Origin: Treponema sp.
Lineage (GTDB): Bacteria > Spirochaetota > Spirochaetia > Treponematales > Breznakiellaceae
Direction of reading: 5' to 3'
Length of the DNA stretch: 64,000 nt
Assembly: GCA_009777995.1 (NCBI GenBank)
Contig: WRKT01000001.1
Span: forward strand, 1 to 64,000
Position numbers and translations under genes: made by a program. Within the stretch, counting starts at the first letter, position 1, and each line of letters starts with the position of its first letter. Positions 8,644 to 17,986 of this stretch are shown here, one piece after another. The notes below the pieces were generated by a model that saw nothing but the letters and a program-made list of their open reading frames with translations, made no database searches and was not told the origin of the DNA.

Positions 8644-10666
8644 AAATATTTCATCTACAAATGATTATTATAACTTCTCCTATATTGGTACACCTGATTA
8701 TAATGCGGCAAACAGACTTCTTGCTTATACTCTAAGCAAGGCAGACAAGGATTCGGGTGAATATAACCAGCAAATTATCGTTCAAAACATCAAAACAAAT
8801 GAATCACGGATAATAACAGCAGGAGGTAAATCAGAAACAAATCCCCGTTTTACCGAGGACGGCAAGAGCCTTTTATTTATTTCAGACTTTCCGGGTGAAA
8901 AGCAAATATATACCGTAAATCTCGATACCAATGAGATTATATGTCGTACAAATATGCGCTTTGGTGTTTCTAATCCTGTCTGGTCTCCTGATGGTTCCAG
9001 AATTGCCTTTCTTTCATTATGCAGGCCCGATGAGGATACGGATTTACTACAGAAGCCATTAACCAAAGAAGAGAAAGAAGATATTAAAGTGATGCGTGAG
9101 CGCGAGCCCATTGTCATCACCAATTTTGGTTATAAATCAGAAGATTCAATGGGCTTTGCAGCTAAAGAGAATACCCATCTTTGGATAATTAAGATAGGGG
9201 AAGAGAAGGCAATAAGGGTTAGTGACGGAAGTGCAGAGCATGTAATGCCTGTATGGTCACCAGATGGTGAGTCCCTGCTTTTCACAAGCAACCGCTGCCG
9301 CCCGAAACATGAAAGCATAGGAATGGATTTGTTCATTGTCAATAAAGATGGTAAAGAATTAAAACAGTTGACCAGCACAATGTGGATTGCATACTATCCG
9401 GCTAAGTTCGTGCCATTTTTCACAAAGGATGGAAAGAGTGTCATTGTGGGTGCTATGACTCCTAGCCTTGCAGATGGTGTCCCTTCAACAAAGCTTTTCC
9501 GTGTCCCTCTTGACGGCAGTGAAGTTGCAAACCTATGGCCAGAAAATGCACCTTGCCATGAAGCTACCTGCTTTTTCTATAATAGCGAAAATTATGGCGG
9601 GTATTATGAGAATGCCCAGCTCTCTAGCTGCGGGAAGTATGTTTACTTTATTTCAGGATGGCATGGTTCTGCAAATATTTTCAGAGCAAATGCCGATGGT
9701 GAACCGGGTATCACCAAAATTACCAAAGGCGAACATAGCTATAGACAAATTGGAAGACCACAGAATGGTAAAATGATAGTACTCAAAGGTGATTTTCATG
9801 ATACACCACAGGTTTATTTACTTGACGAAAAAGATTTTTCTGAAAATAAACTTACTGATACTGCAAAATGGCTTAAAGAAAAACTATTAAGCAAGCCGCT
9901 TGAGATGTGGATAGATTCACTTGACGGAGAAACAAGGATACAGGGCTGGGTTATTCCTCCGCAGAATATGGAGAAAGGCAAGAAATACCCGGCGATACTT
10001 TATATACATGGAGGGCCAACACCATTTTACGGCTATGGTCTTAATTATGAGCACCAATGTATTACAGGGGCAGGTTTTGCATTAATCCTTTGCAATCCAA
10101 GAGGTTCAACCGGTTATGGAGATATGCATGCCCGGATGTCAAAAGCAATGGATGGCACAGCAATGTATGACTTATTACAATTCACAGATGAAGCCGTAAA
10201 AAGGAATGACTTTATAGACGGGAAACGCCTTGGCATAACAGGTGGCAGCTATGGCGGTTACATGACTAACTGGATTGCTGCACATACAAGCAAGTTTAAG
10301 GCAGCGGTAACTCAAAGAGGTATTGCAAACTCACAGATACAATATGCTTCAAGCGATATGGCAGGAAACTCAAAACAATTTGAAAGTTTCAGGGACTTTA
10401 TGATAGATAATATCAAAAAATCACCTGTTGCCTTTGCAGAAAAGATCGACATACCATTATTGATTCTGCATCCGCAAAACGACATGCGCTGCCCTGTGGA
10501 ACATGCGCATCAACTGTATACAGCAGTTAAAGACACCCACCCGGATCTACCTGTCCGAATGGTGCTTTTCCCGAAATCTAACCATAGTCTTACAATGAAT
10601 GGATTAATGACACTGAGGGTTGCGCATTATTCCGAACTGATTGAATGGTTTACTAAACACTTATAG
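8636..10666 (+). CDS. S9-family serine peptidase, second copy
   Basis: About 676 residues with the same architecture as the preceding gene: propeller, then alpha/beta-hydrolase with S538 (GGSYGGYMTNW), D616 (HPQNDMRC) and H650 (SNHSLT). The two are clearly diverged in sequence, so this is an old tandem duplication or two specificities. I choose ATG 8636 because AAGGAG (8622-8627) is properly spaced from it; the upstream in-frame ATG at 8630 is too close to the SD. The start lies inside the end of the first copy, so translation is probably coupled. Cytoplasmic. Confidence 0.92.
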   Translation: MDKNISSTNDYYNFSYIGTPDYNAANRLLAYTLSKADKDSGEYNQQIIVQNIKTNESRIITAGGKSETNPRFTEDGKSLLFISDFPGEKQIYTVNLDTNEIICRTNMRFGVSNPVWSPDGSRIAFLSLCRPDEDTDLLQKPLTKEEKEDIKVMREREPIVITNFGYKSEDSMGFAAKENTHLWIIKIGEEKAIRVSDGSAEHVMPVWSPDGESLLFTSNRCRPKHESIGMDLFIVNKDGKELKQLTSTMWIAYYPAKFVPFFTKDGKSVIVGAMTPSLADGVPSTKLFRVPLDGSEVANLWPENAPCHEATCFFYNSENYGGYYENAQLSSCGKYVYFISGWHGSANIFRANADGEPGITKITKGEHSYRQIGRPQNGKMIVLKGDFHDTPQVYLLDEKDFSENKLTDTAKWLKEKLLSKPLEMWIDSLDGETRIQGWVIPPQNMEKGKKYPAILYIHGGPTPFYGYGLNYEHQCITGAGFALILCNPRGSTGYGDMHARMSKAMDGTAMYDLLQFTDEAVKRNDFIDGKRLGITGGSYGGYMTNWIAAHTSKFKAAVTQRGIANSQIQYASSDMAGNSKQFESFRDFMIDNIKKSPVAFAEKIDIPLLILHPQNDMRCPVEHAHQLYTAVKDTHPDLPVRMVLFPKSNHSLTMNGLMTLRVAHYSELIEWFTKHL

Positions 10667-10679
10667 AAGGAAGGATGAT

Positions 10680-11897
10680 ATGGAGTATGCATTAAGGGGA
10701 CGCTTAATTGACGCAGTTTCTGATGAAGCAATCCCCGATGGTCTTGTAGTTGTTACAGGTGAGTTAATAAAGTACTCAGGTGTATATAATGAGAATGAAG
10801 TTCCAAAGGGTGCTCATGTCTTTTCACTTGCAGACGGTACAATAATGCCCGGCTTTATAGATTGCCATGCCCACTTAGTCGGAGAAAGTACTGCGGGTAA
10901 GGGCGGATTATCCGATGACAAACTGCTGTCTGCTGCACATGAAATTGGCATTCTTCTTGATTCAGGATTTACAGGACTGCGCGACATGAGCGTTAACGGT
11001 TTTTCACTTGCAAGAGCTGTTGAAAGAGGCTATTTAAGGGGACCCAGGATCATGCCGGGAGGCAGGGTCTTAAGCTGTACCTCAGGGCATGTAGACCTTG
11101 AGCCCGGTGTTTCGAAGGATTACTATAATGCAACAAGCCGCATGGCGCGTTTATGCGATGGCGTAGATGATTGCCTATTGGCTGTCCGTGAGCAGTTCAG
11201 ACTTGGAGCAAAGTTCATTAAGATTTGTGCAACAGGCGGTGTATCGTCCACAGTGGATGCAATGGATGATGTGCAATTTTCTTTTGATGAAATTAAGGCA
11301 ATAACTGACGAAGCAAAACGACATGACACTTATGTAACTGCACATTGCACAGGAGATGCAGGGACAAAGCAGGCAATCCTTGCAGGCGTTATGTGCATAG
11401 AGCATGGCATCATGTTAGAAAAAGATACAGTAAAAATGATGGCAGAGCGTAGTATACCGCTTGTTACAACACTCAGCGTTTCACTTGGTGTTGCAAATAT
11501 ACCGGGGCTGCATCCTGCTGTTGCAGCAAAGGCAAAAATGTGTGCGGAGGCAAATATAAGGACTATTGGATTCGCAAGAGAGCTTGGAATTAAAATTGCC
11601 CTTGGAACAGACTATTCCAATACCCAGAACTCACCGTATAAGAACAATGGAAAAGAGTTTATTTCAATGACCAAAGCCGGAATGACACCAATGGAGTCAA
11701 TAAAGGCAGGTACTATTAATGCAGCAAGTGTAATGAAAAACGACGAAGTGCTGGGGAGCTTAGTTAAAGGTAAAATTGCAGATATTGTAATTGTTCAAGG
11801 AGACCCTATCAAGGATATAGCCTGCCTTGCAGATGAGGATAATGTAAAGCTTGTAATAAAAAATGGTATTGTTGAGAAAAACACCATAGATAAATAA
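10680..11897 (+). CDS. COG1228 amidohydrolase (Xaa-Pro dipeptidase / imidazolonepropionase-like)
   Basis: Binuclear metal-dependent hydrolase of about 405 residues. Metal-site motifs appear in order: DCHAHLVGE (HxH), FIKICATGG (the lysine normally carboxylated), TAHCTGD, IEHGIML and ALGTDYS (Asp). Members of this COG include proline- and basic-residue-specific carboxy-dipeptidases and imidazolonepropionase. With peptidases and an oligopeptide transporter on both sides, a dipeptidase or cyclic-peptide role is the better guess. I start at ATG 10680, which has GAAGGAAGG before it; the longer frame from 10641 runs into the preceding gene. Confidence 0.85.
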   Translation: MEYALRGRLIDAVSDEAIPDGLVVVTGELIKYSGVYNENEVPKGAHVFSLADGTIMPGFIDCHAHLVGESTAGKGGLSDDKLLSAAHEIGILLDSGFTGLRDMSVNGFSLARAVERGYLRGPRIMPGGRVLSCTSGHVDLEPGVSKDYYNATSRMARLCDGVDDCLLAVREQFRLGAKFIKICATGGVSSTVDAMDDVQFSFDEIKAITDEAKRHDTYVTAHCTGDAGTKQAILAGVMCIEHGIMLEKDTVKMMAERSIPLVTTLSVSLGVANIPGLHPAVAAKAKMCAEANIRTIGFARELGIKIALGTDYSNTQNSPYKNNGKEFISMTKAGMTPMESIKAGTINAASVMKNDEVLGSLVKGKIADIVIVQGDPIKDIACLADEDNVKLVIKNGIVEKNTIDK

Positions 11898-11913
11898 TAG
11901 AGGGAGAAAGACG

Positions 11914-13566
11914 ATGAAGAAGATTTTATTTTTCGCTTTTATAGTGATGATGGTTTTTGTAATTGCCGGTTGTGTTCGTTCGCAGGATGTTGAAGAAGGT
12001 GCGAAAACATTTACATTTATTCGAGGTGGTGATCCTGTCACCTTAGATCGCGGTAGATCAGTAGATAATATGAGTGCAATTGCTCTTTATTATTCACAGA
12101 CCCAATTATTCCGCCCAATAGGAGATGTACTTGAACCTGATGGGGCATTGAGCATGGATGTTTCGCAAGATGGCATGACTATTACCTTCAATCTAAGGCC
12201 TGGCCTTGTATGGGCAGATGGGCAGCCTCTTACAGCTCACCATTATGCATATGCATTTTTAAAAATTCTTGAACCGGAAAGTGCAAATGCCGGGGCCAAT
12301 GTTTTTTATCCCATTAGAGGTGCAGAAGAATTTAATATGGGAAGAGGCAGAAAAGAAGATGTAGCCGTGTTAGTACCGAATGATTTAACCCTGACTATAC
12401 AATTATCTCGACCTTCGCCGACAATATATTCGAGTCTTCAGACAATGACACCAATACGCCCTGATATAGCAGAAAGTTTTGGTATATCCTATGGTTCCAG
12501 TCCGGAAACATTTCTATCTAGTGGTCCATATATACTTTCAGCCTGGGACTATGATCAGAGTATTACTTTCACAAAAAACCCACTTTTCTGGAATGCATCA
12601 AATGTTCATATTACAGAACTAAGGTGGTTAACATTTAGTGACCCAACAGCCCAGCGAAATTTCTTTGATGCAGGTGAGGCAGATTATTATCAACCCAGGG
12701 ATGTCGGAGTTTGGGAAAGGTATGCTCACAGCCAAAAAGGTGCCTATCCCCAATCAGGCGGGAATTTTCTTCAATTCAACTTTAGCAATGCTTCTAACCC
12801 ACAAGCAAGTAGGATTTTAGCAAACAGGAATTTCCGTATGGCTCTTAGTTATTCAATAAATAGGCAGCCTCTCATCAACGCTACAAACCCCGGGTATGCA
12901 GCAGATACAAGGCTAATTCAACCCGGGACACCTTCTGTCAGAGGTAACTGGGGTGATGCCTACCAAAATATTGTAACCCCGGCAACAGCCGACCCTGCAA
13001 GAGCAAGACAATTCATGGATGTTGCTCTTAGGGAATTGGGTATTGCTTCTGCAAGTGATCTTCCTGAGTTTTCTTTCTTGTTCTTTGATGTACCTACATA
13101 CAGAGCATATGCCGAGCATTTTATCGATGCCTGGGAAAGTATACTTGGAATTACCAGTGTCAGTTTAACAATACTACCTGTGCCTCAGGCAATACAGAGG
13201 GCAATGTCCGGCCAATTTGACATGTATATTGCCGGCCTTACAAGGACAGAGGATCCTTTTACATTTTATGAATTGCTAAGTGTTGGAGGGGCAGCGAACT
13301 GGGGTGCATGGGAACGAATGCATGAATTTACTGATATGCTAATGGCAACAAACTATATTGTAGACCCAAGGGAACGCCAAGATGCGCTATTTCAATGTGA
13401 ATTGTTTTTTGATCAGCATGGATTCATTATTCCTTTATGGAGTTATGGAAGCATATATGTAATTAGTGATTCTTCACAGATGACCGGATACTTATTTTCA
13501 ACATTTAATAATCCCGAGTCTCAATTCTTATACGCTAATATTGCATATGACAGTGAAAGAAGATAA
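11914..13566 (+). CDS. oppA: Oligopeptide ABC transporter substrate-binding lipoprotein (OppA type)
   Basis: 550 residues, extracytoplasmic solute-binding protein family 5. Lipoprotein signal: charged MKK start, hydrophobic stretch and lipobox VIAGC with the lipidated cysteine at residue 20. Family signature around GGDPVTLDRGRSVDNMSAI and WADGQPLTAHHYAYAF. Delivers peptides to the permease encoded just downstream. GAGGGAG precedes the ATG. A perfect 10-bp stem-loop follows its stop codon, which could raise the level of this binding-protein mRNA relative to the permease genes. Confidence 0.94.
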   Translation: MKKILFFAFIVMMVFVIAGCVRSQDVEEGAKTFTFIRGGDPVTLDRGRSVDNMSAIALYYSQTQLFRPIGDVLEPDGALSMDVSQDGMTITFNLRPGLVWADGQPLTAHHYAYAFLKILEPESANAGANVFYPIRGAEEFNMGRGRKEDVAVLVPNDLTLTIQLSRPSPTIYSSLQTMTPIRPDIAESFGISYGSSPETFLSSGPYILSAWDYDQSITFTKNPLFWNASNVHITELRWLTFSDPTAQRNFFDAGEADYYQPRDVGVWERYAHSQKGAYPQSGGNFLQFNFSNASNPQASRILANRNFRMALSYSINRQPLINATNPGYAADTRLIQPGTPSVRGNWGDAYQNIVTPATADPARARQFMDVALRELGIASASDLPEFSFLFFDVPTYRAYAEHFIDAWESILGITSVSLTILPVPQAIQRAMSGQFDMYIAGLTRTEDPFTFYELLSVGGAANWGAWERMHEFTDMLMATNYIVDPRERQDALFQCELFFDQHGFIIPLWSYGSIYVISDSSQMTGYLFSTFNNPESQFLYANIAYDSERR

Positions 13567-13582
13567 ACATTAATATGTCAAT

Positions 13583-13610
13583 AAGGCTGTAGACTAAAAC
13601 CTACAGCCTT
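13583..13610 (+). promoter_or_regulatory. Intercistronic stem-loop between oppA and oppB
   Basis: Perfect 10-bp inverted repeat AAGGCTGTAG / CTACAGCCTT with an 8-base loop, between the oppA stop and the oppB start. No U-run follows, so it is not a classical terminator. Such hairpins after binding-protein genes commonly protect the upstream mRNA from 3' decay. Confidence 0.75.
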
Positions 13611-13625
13611 AATTAAGGGGCATTT

Positions 13626-14543
13626 ATGCGTCAATACATTATTAAACGAATTTTTATTTCATTGTTAACACTCTTTATACTGATTACAATCTGTTTTTTC
13701 CTGTTACGAACATTACCAGGTAACCCTTTTCAGACAGAAACTGTACTTGATGCACAGACTGTTGAAAGGTTAACCCGTTATTATGGTCTTGATAGACCTT
13801 TAATTGAGCAGTACTTGTCGTTTATGGGCAATCTTCTTAGAGGTGATTTAGGTTATTCATTCAGATTTCCAGGTCGTACAGTTAATTCAATTATACAAAG
13901 AAACTTCCCGGTTTCTGCAAGCTTAGGTCTTAGAGCTTTAGCCATTAGTTACCCTGTTGGGATTTTTCTTGGCTGTCTTGCTGCAAAAAAGAGAGGTAAG
14001 GCGTTGGATTTTGCATGTGTTTTTGCCGCCATTATTGGAATTTCTATACCTAGCTTTGTTCTTGCTGCTATGCTTCAGTGGGTTTTTGGAGTAAGACTTG
14101 GAATTTTACCTGTTGCAGGTTGGAGGACTTTTTCGCATACAATAATGCCCGTTTTCGCTGTGGCTCTTGCAGGAATTGCAGGTACCACACGAAGCATGAG
14201 GGCAAATGTACTGGAAGTTATATCCCAGGATTATTCTACAACGGCAAAGGCTAAAGGTCTGTCAGAACCTGCTATTCTTCTAAAGCATCAATTAAGGAAT
14301 GCAATAGCACCGGTAATTACTGGGTTAGGAGTGCAAATCGCAAGTGTATTCCTTGGCTCCATGGTTATAGAGCAGATCTTCGTGATTCCAGGGCTTGGAC
14401 TTTACTATACACAGGCAATCCGTGCTCTGGATTATACAATGGTTATGGGAATAACAATATTTTATGGTGCAATTCTTATTACAATGAACTTTTTTATTGA
14501 TTTACTTTATGTGTTGATTGACCCGCGTATAACAATACAATAG
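13626..14543 (+). CDS. oppB: Oligopeptide ABC transporter permease (OppB type)
   Basis: 305-residue inner-membrane permease with six predicted helices, starting with the family N-terminus MRQYIIKRIFISLLTLF. The EAA loop (about residues 193-212, DYSTTAKAKGLSEPAILLKH), which contacts the ATPase subunits, is clear. The conserved VIEQIFVIPGLGL segment follows. It forms the channel together with OppC. First gene after the intercistronic hairpin; preceded by AAGGGG. Confidence 0.95.
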   Translation: MRQYIIKRIFISLLTLFILITICFFLLRTLPGNPFQTETVLDAQTVERLTRYYGLDRPLIEQYLSFMGNLLRGDLGYSFRFPGRTVNSIIQRNFPVSASLGLRALAISYPVGIFLGCLAAKKRGKALDFACVFAAIIGISIPSFVLAAMLQWVFGVRLGILPVAGWRTFSHTIMPVFAVALAGIAGTTRSMRANVLEVISQDYSTTAKAKGLSEPAILLKHQLRNAIAPVITGLGVQIASVFLGSMVIEQIFVIPGLGLYYTQAIRALDYTMVMGITIFYGAILITMNFFIDLLYVLIDPRITIQ

Positions 14544-14554
14544 GTGGATGTAGC

Positions 14555-15499
14555 GTGAAAATGAGTATTAATTCTACAATTGCCGATCTTTGCGAAGCTG
14601 ACTTTATTACTGTCGGTGTAAACGAAACTGAAACAGATATAAAAGTAAGACCAAGCATTTCATTTTGGAAAGATGTGTGGAGACGGCTTAGGAAAAATAA
14701 ACCGGCTATGGCAGGACTTACATATATTATTATTATTGGTATAGGTGTTATTTTTTTACCAATGATATCTAATTATGCATTTACATCAATTGATTTCAAT
14801 CGGAGTAATCTAAGCATGTCAGTAGAGCACTTCTTCGGAACAGATAATATGGGCAGAGATATGTGGACGCGTATTTGGGTTGGTGGACGCATTTCTGTAA
14901 TTATGGGTTTCTGCGGTGCAATTCTTCCTGCCTTAATGGGCATAATTATCGGTGGACTATGTGGTTATTACGGCGGTAAACTCGATATGATTGTTCTTCG
15001 TATTATTGATATTATGATCTGTATACCCTCAATGATCTTTATCATTTTAATTATGCTATATTTAGGTTCCGGTCCTTTTGCAATAGTCCTTGCAGTGGCA
15101 ATTTCCGGATGGACAGGATTCGCCCGTGGTTCACGCATACATGTATTACGTTTGAAAAACCTGGAATTCGTACTTGCATCGAAGGCACTCGGAGCATCTC
15201 CAGCAAGGCTGATTTTCAAGCATATGTTTCCAAACTTTATAGGAATTATGCTTGTTGGGATAACCATGTTCATTCCGTCAGTTATTTTTATGGAAGCCTT
15301 TCTAAGTTTTATGGGTCTTGGAGTTGCACCTCCAATGACTTCATGGGGGCAGCTCTGCCAGCTTGGTACAATGGTTTTCAGAGAATACCCGCTTCAGTTG
15401 GTCATCCCTGCTCTGTTTATCAGCTTTTATATGCTCGCCTTTAATCTTTTAGGTGATGGAATCCGTGATGCTTTAGACCCAAGGTTAAGAGACACATAA
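14555..15499 (+). CDS. oppC: Oligopeptide ABC transporter permease (OppC type)
   Basis: 314-residue second permease subunit. It has an N-terminal cytoplasmic tail with FWKDVWRRLRKNKPAMAG, the FFGTDNMGRDMWTRIW motif before the core helices, and an EAA loop LASKALGASPARLIFKH. The start is GTG at 14555, 7 bp after TAGGTGG; an in-frame ATG at 14561 is possible but worse spaced. The stop codon overlaps the spacer just ahead of a strong AGGAGG for oppD. Confidence 0.94.
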   Translation: MKMSINSTIADLCEADFITVGVNETETDIKVRPSISFWKDVWRRLRKNKPAMAGLTYIIIIGIGVIFLPMISNYAFTSIDFNRSNLSMSVEHFFGTDNMGRDMWTRIWVGGRISVIMGFCGAILPALMGIIIGGLCGYYGGKLDMIVLRIIDIMICIPSMIFIILIMLYLGSGPFAIVLAVAISGWTGFARGSRIHVLRLKNLEFVLASKALGASPARLIFKHMFPNFIGIMLVGITMFIPSVIFMEAFLSFMGLGVAPPMTSWGQLCQLGTMVFREYPLQLVIPALFISFYMLAFNLLGDGIRDALDPRLRDT

Positions 15500-15512
15500 A
15501 AGGAGGCTGCAT

Positions 15513-16544
15513 ATTAACGACCTATTACTTAAAGTAGAAAATTTGAGTGCCTCTTTCTTTATTCACGTCGGCGAAATTTTTGCTGTCAGAAATGTTTCAT
15601 TCTATCTAAATAGAAATGAAACCCTGGCAATAGTAGGTGAATCTGGCTGCGGTAAAACAGTTACTGTCAAGTCAATTATGAGAATTAATCCTGAGCCTCC
15701 TTTCAAAATAAAAGAAGGCAATATACTTTATAATGACAGCGATATAGTGCCTCTAACAAATAAGGAAATGCAGGCTTTTAGGGGCAAGGAATTCGCAATG
15801 ATCTTCCAGGACCCGATGACCTGTTTAAACCCGACAATGAAAGTCGGTAAGCAGATAACTGAAGGGATCATTAAGCATCAAAAGACATCTTTTTACGAAG
15901 CAAAAGAAATAGCCCTGGATACAATGCGTATATGCGGAATAGCAGACCCTGAAAAGAGTTTTAATCGCTATCCTCATACTTATTCAGGAGGCATGAGGCA
16001 GAGGATAATGATTTCCATGGCCCTTTGCTGCAAGCCAAAAATACTCATTGCAGATGAGCCTACAACAGCTCTTGATGTTACAATGCAGGCACAAATACTA
16101 GAACTAATGAATGGTTTAAAAAAGCAAACTGACGCAGGCATCCTGCTTATAACTCATGATCTTGGAGTTGTTGCACGCATGGCAGATAGAATTGCAGTCA
16201 TGTATGCAGGTGAAATTATCGAGACAGGTAATTCGCGTGATGTTTTTTATTCTCCAAAGCATCCATATACCTGGTGCCTTCTTGCAAGTATGCCCGATGC
16301 AACTCAACATAAGGGCCGTGAGCTTACAGCTATTCCCGGTGCTCCACCGGATCTGTTCATGCCCCCTCCGGGCTGCGCCTTTGCTGCCCGTTGCACCCAT
16401 TGCATGCCTGTGTGTAAAAAGATTCCTCCACCTGAATATAATTTTGAAGGTAATCACATAAGCCGCTGCTGGCTATACGACGCAAGAGCAAAAAAACCTG
16501 AGCCTCCCAAAATTCGCAGAAAGCTGGAGGAAAAAATAGCATGA
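15513..16544 (+). CDS. oppD: Oligopeptide ABC transporter ATP-binding protein (OppD type), probable ATT start
   Basis: ATPase of about 343 residues energising peptide import. Walker A GESGCGKT, signature YSGGMRQR, Walker B ILIADEPTTALD and H-loop ITHDLG are present, and the C-terminal oligo_HPY region has the expected cysteines (CAFAARC, C-x3-C). Start: no ATG, GTG or TTG lies at the right place. ATT 15513 is 6 bp after a perfect AGGAGG (15501-15506) and restores the conserved N-terminus LLLKVENLSASF. The next candidate, TTG 15543, removes the first beta strand and has no SD. I therefore read a rare ATT start. Overlaps oppF by 4 bp. Confidence 0.9.
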   Translation: MNDLLLKVENLSASFFIHVGEIFAVRNVSFYLNRNETLAIVGESGCGKTVTVKSIMRINPEPPFKIKEGNILYNDSDIVPLTNKEMQAFRGKEFAMIFQDPMTCLNPTMKVGKQITEGIIKHQKTSFYEAKEIALDTMRICGIADPEKSFNRYPHTYSGGMRQRIMISMALCCKPKILIADEPTTALDVTMQAQILELMNGLKKQTDAGILLITHDLGVVARMADRIAVMYAGEIIETGNSRDVFYSPKHPYTWCLLASMPDATQHKGRELTAIPGAPPDLFMPPPGCAFAARCTHCMPVCKKIPPPEYNFEGNHISRCWLYDARAKKPEPPKIRRKLEEKIA

Positions 16545-17503
16545 ACCTTGAAAGTACGTTTCTGACTGTTAATAATTTAAAAAAATACTTTAATGTTGGA
16601 AGACGCGGTATTTTAAAAGCAGTTGACGATGTTAGCTTTTCTATCGAAAAAGGCAAGATCATGGGTCTTGTAGGTGAATCAGGCTGCGGCAAGACTACAG
16701 TGGGTCGTACAATTTTAAAGCTATATGATGCTGACAGCGGCACTGTGTATCTTGGCGGGACAAATGTTCTTGGCTCAAATAAGACTGAGTATAAAGCTCT
16801 TACCCGCAGAATGCAGATGATCTTCCAGGACCCTTATGCATCACTTAATCCCCGTAAAATAATTTCTGATATAGTAGGCGAAGGGTTTGACATACATAAG
16901 ACATACAGTAATGCAAACGAACGACTTGAGCGTATTTATGAGCTTCTCAATATGGTCGGCCTAACCAAGGAACATGCAAACCGTTTCCCTCATGAATTCT
17001 CAGGGGGACAAAGGCAAAGAATCGGAATAGCGCGCGCTTTGGCCCTTCACCCTGAGTTTGTTGTTTGTGATGAAGCTATTTCCGCACTTGATGTATCCAT
17101 ACAGGCGCAGATTATTAATTTATTGATGCGTCTTCAAGATGAACTTGGCCTTACATATCTCTTTATTGCTCACGATTTAGCTATGGTACGTCATATTTCC
17201 GATGATATTGCCGTTATGTACCTTGGTGTAATCGTGGAAAAGGGTAATGCAGCAGAAGTCTATAATAATCCTATACATCCCTATACCAAGGGACTTCTGG
17301 CAGCGATTCCTACAGCGGACCCGGACTACGAAGCTCAAAGGGAGCGAACTCTGTTAACAGGCGATGTCCCAAGTCCAATTAACCCAAAGCCCGGCTGCCG
17401 TTTTGCAGCAAGGTGTGGTATGTCTACCGAAATTTGTACCCAAAAAGCACCGGATTTAATCGATCAGGGAAATGGGCATTTTGTAGCGTGTTACAATATT
17501 TAA
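16541..17503 (+). CDS. oppF: Oligopeptide ABC transporter ATP-binding protein (OppF type)
   Basis: 320-residue second ATPase of the importer. Walker A GESGCGKT, signature FSGGQRQR, Walker B FVVCDEAISALD and IAHDLAMV are all present, with the C-terminal oligo_HPY extension CRFAARC. The ATGA overlap with oppD indicates coupled translation. Last gene of the 14-kb operon; it ends 8 bp from the convergent protease gene, with no clear terminator between them. Confidence 0.95.
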   Translation: MNLESTFLTVNNLKKYFNVGRRGILKAVDDVSFSIEKGKIMGLVGESGCGKTTVGRTILKLYDADSGTVYLGGTNVLGSNKTEYKALTRRMQMIFQDPYASLNPRKIISDIVGEGFDIHKTYSNANERLERIYELLNMVGLTKEHANRFPHEFSGGQRQRIGIARALALHPEFVVCDEAISALDVSIQAQIINLLMRLQDELGLTYLFIAHDLAMVRHISDDIAVMYLGVIVEKGNAAEVYNNPIHPYTKGLLAAIPTADPDYEAQRERTLLTGDVPSPINPKPGCRFAARCGMSTEICTQKAPDLIDQGNGHFVACYNI

Positions 17504-17511
17504 GGAGAAAC

Positions 17512-17925
17512 TTAAATCCTCCTGCGCTTTCCTGTAAGAGTATAGCGATCCCCAAGTTCTTCATTCTTTGGGTCTACGATCAGTTCCATGTCTTCAAGGG
17601 GAATTGCTCCTAAAAGGATTTCATCTGCTCCTGATAAAAGTATAGGCTGACAGATCATTTTACGGTTCATGCAGTGAATTTCTACAGCATCAAGCTGCTT
17701 CACCATAATTTCTTCTCCGTTTGCCAGGACCAACGAATAATTATCAGAAGTTTCCAGGCCTAGTTCTTCCCGTATGGCCTCATTTATAACAAGGGTGCCT
17801 GCCCCGGTGTCCACAAGGGCATTTACTGTAGTTTCACGGATTTTGTTCTCTTCCAAATAACCATCTTTTACCCTCACAAGATCACCCGCATTTTTTAAAG
17901 TAATTTCTGCATATACATTTCCCAT
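17512..17925 (-). CDS. Retroviral-type (clan AA) aspartic protease-like protein
   Basis: 137 residues with the single-domain pepsin-half signature ALVDTGAGTLVI (catalytic D39) and a later hydrophobic-G element (DEILLGAIPLEDM) in the place of the flap-side strand of dimeric retropepsins. No transmembrane segment or signal peptide is seen. Bacterial members of this group (clan AA proteases found near varied genes) mostly lack known substrates. GAAGGAG lies before the ATG on the minus strand. It lies downstream of the ycaQ-like gene on the same strand. Fold call good, biological role unknown. Confidence 0.8.
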   Translation of the reverse strand: MGNVYAEITLKNAGDLVRVKDGYLEENKIRETTVNALVDTGAGTLVINEAIREELGLETSDNYSLVLANGEEIMVKQLDAVEIHCMNRKMICQPILLSGADEILLGAIPLEDMELIVDPKNEELGDRYTLTGKRRRI

Positions 17926-17986
17926 ACTAATTTCTCCTTCAGCTTTATCAGTTTACTATATACTGCGCGGATATGAAATAAGCTTT

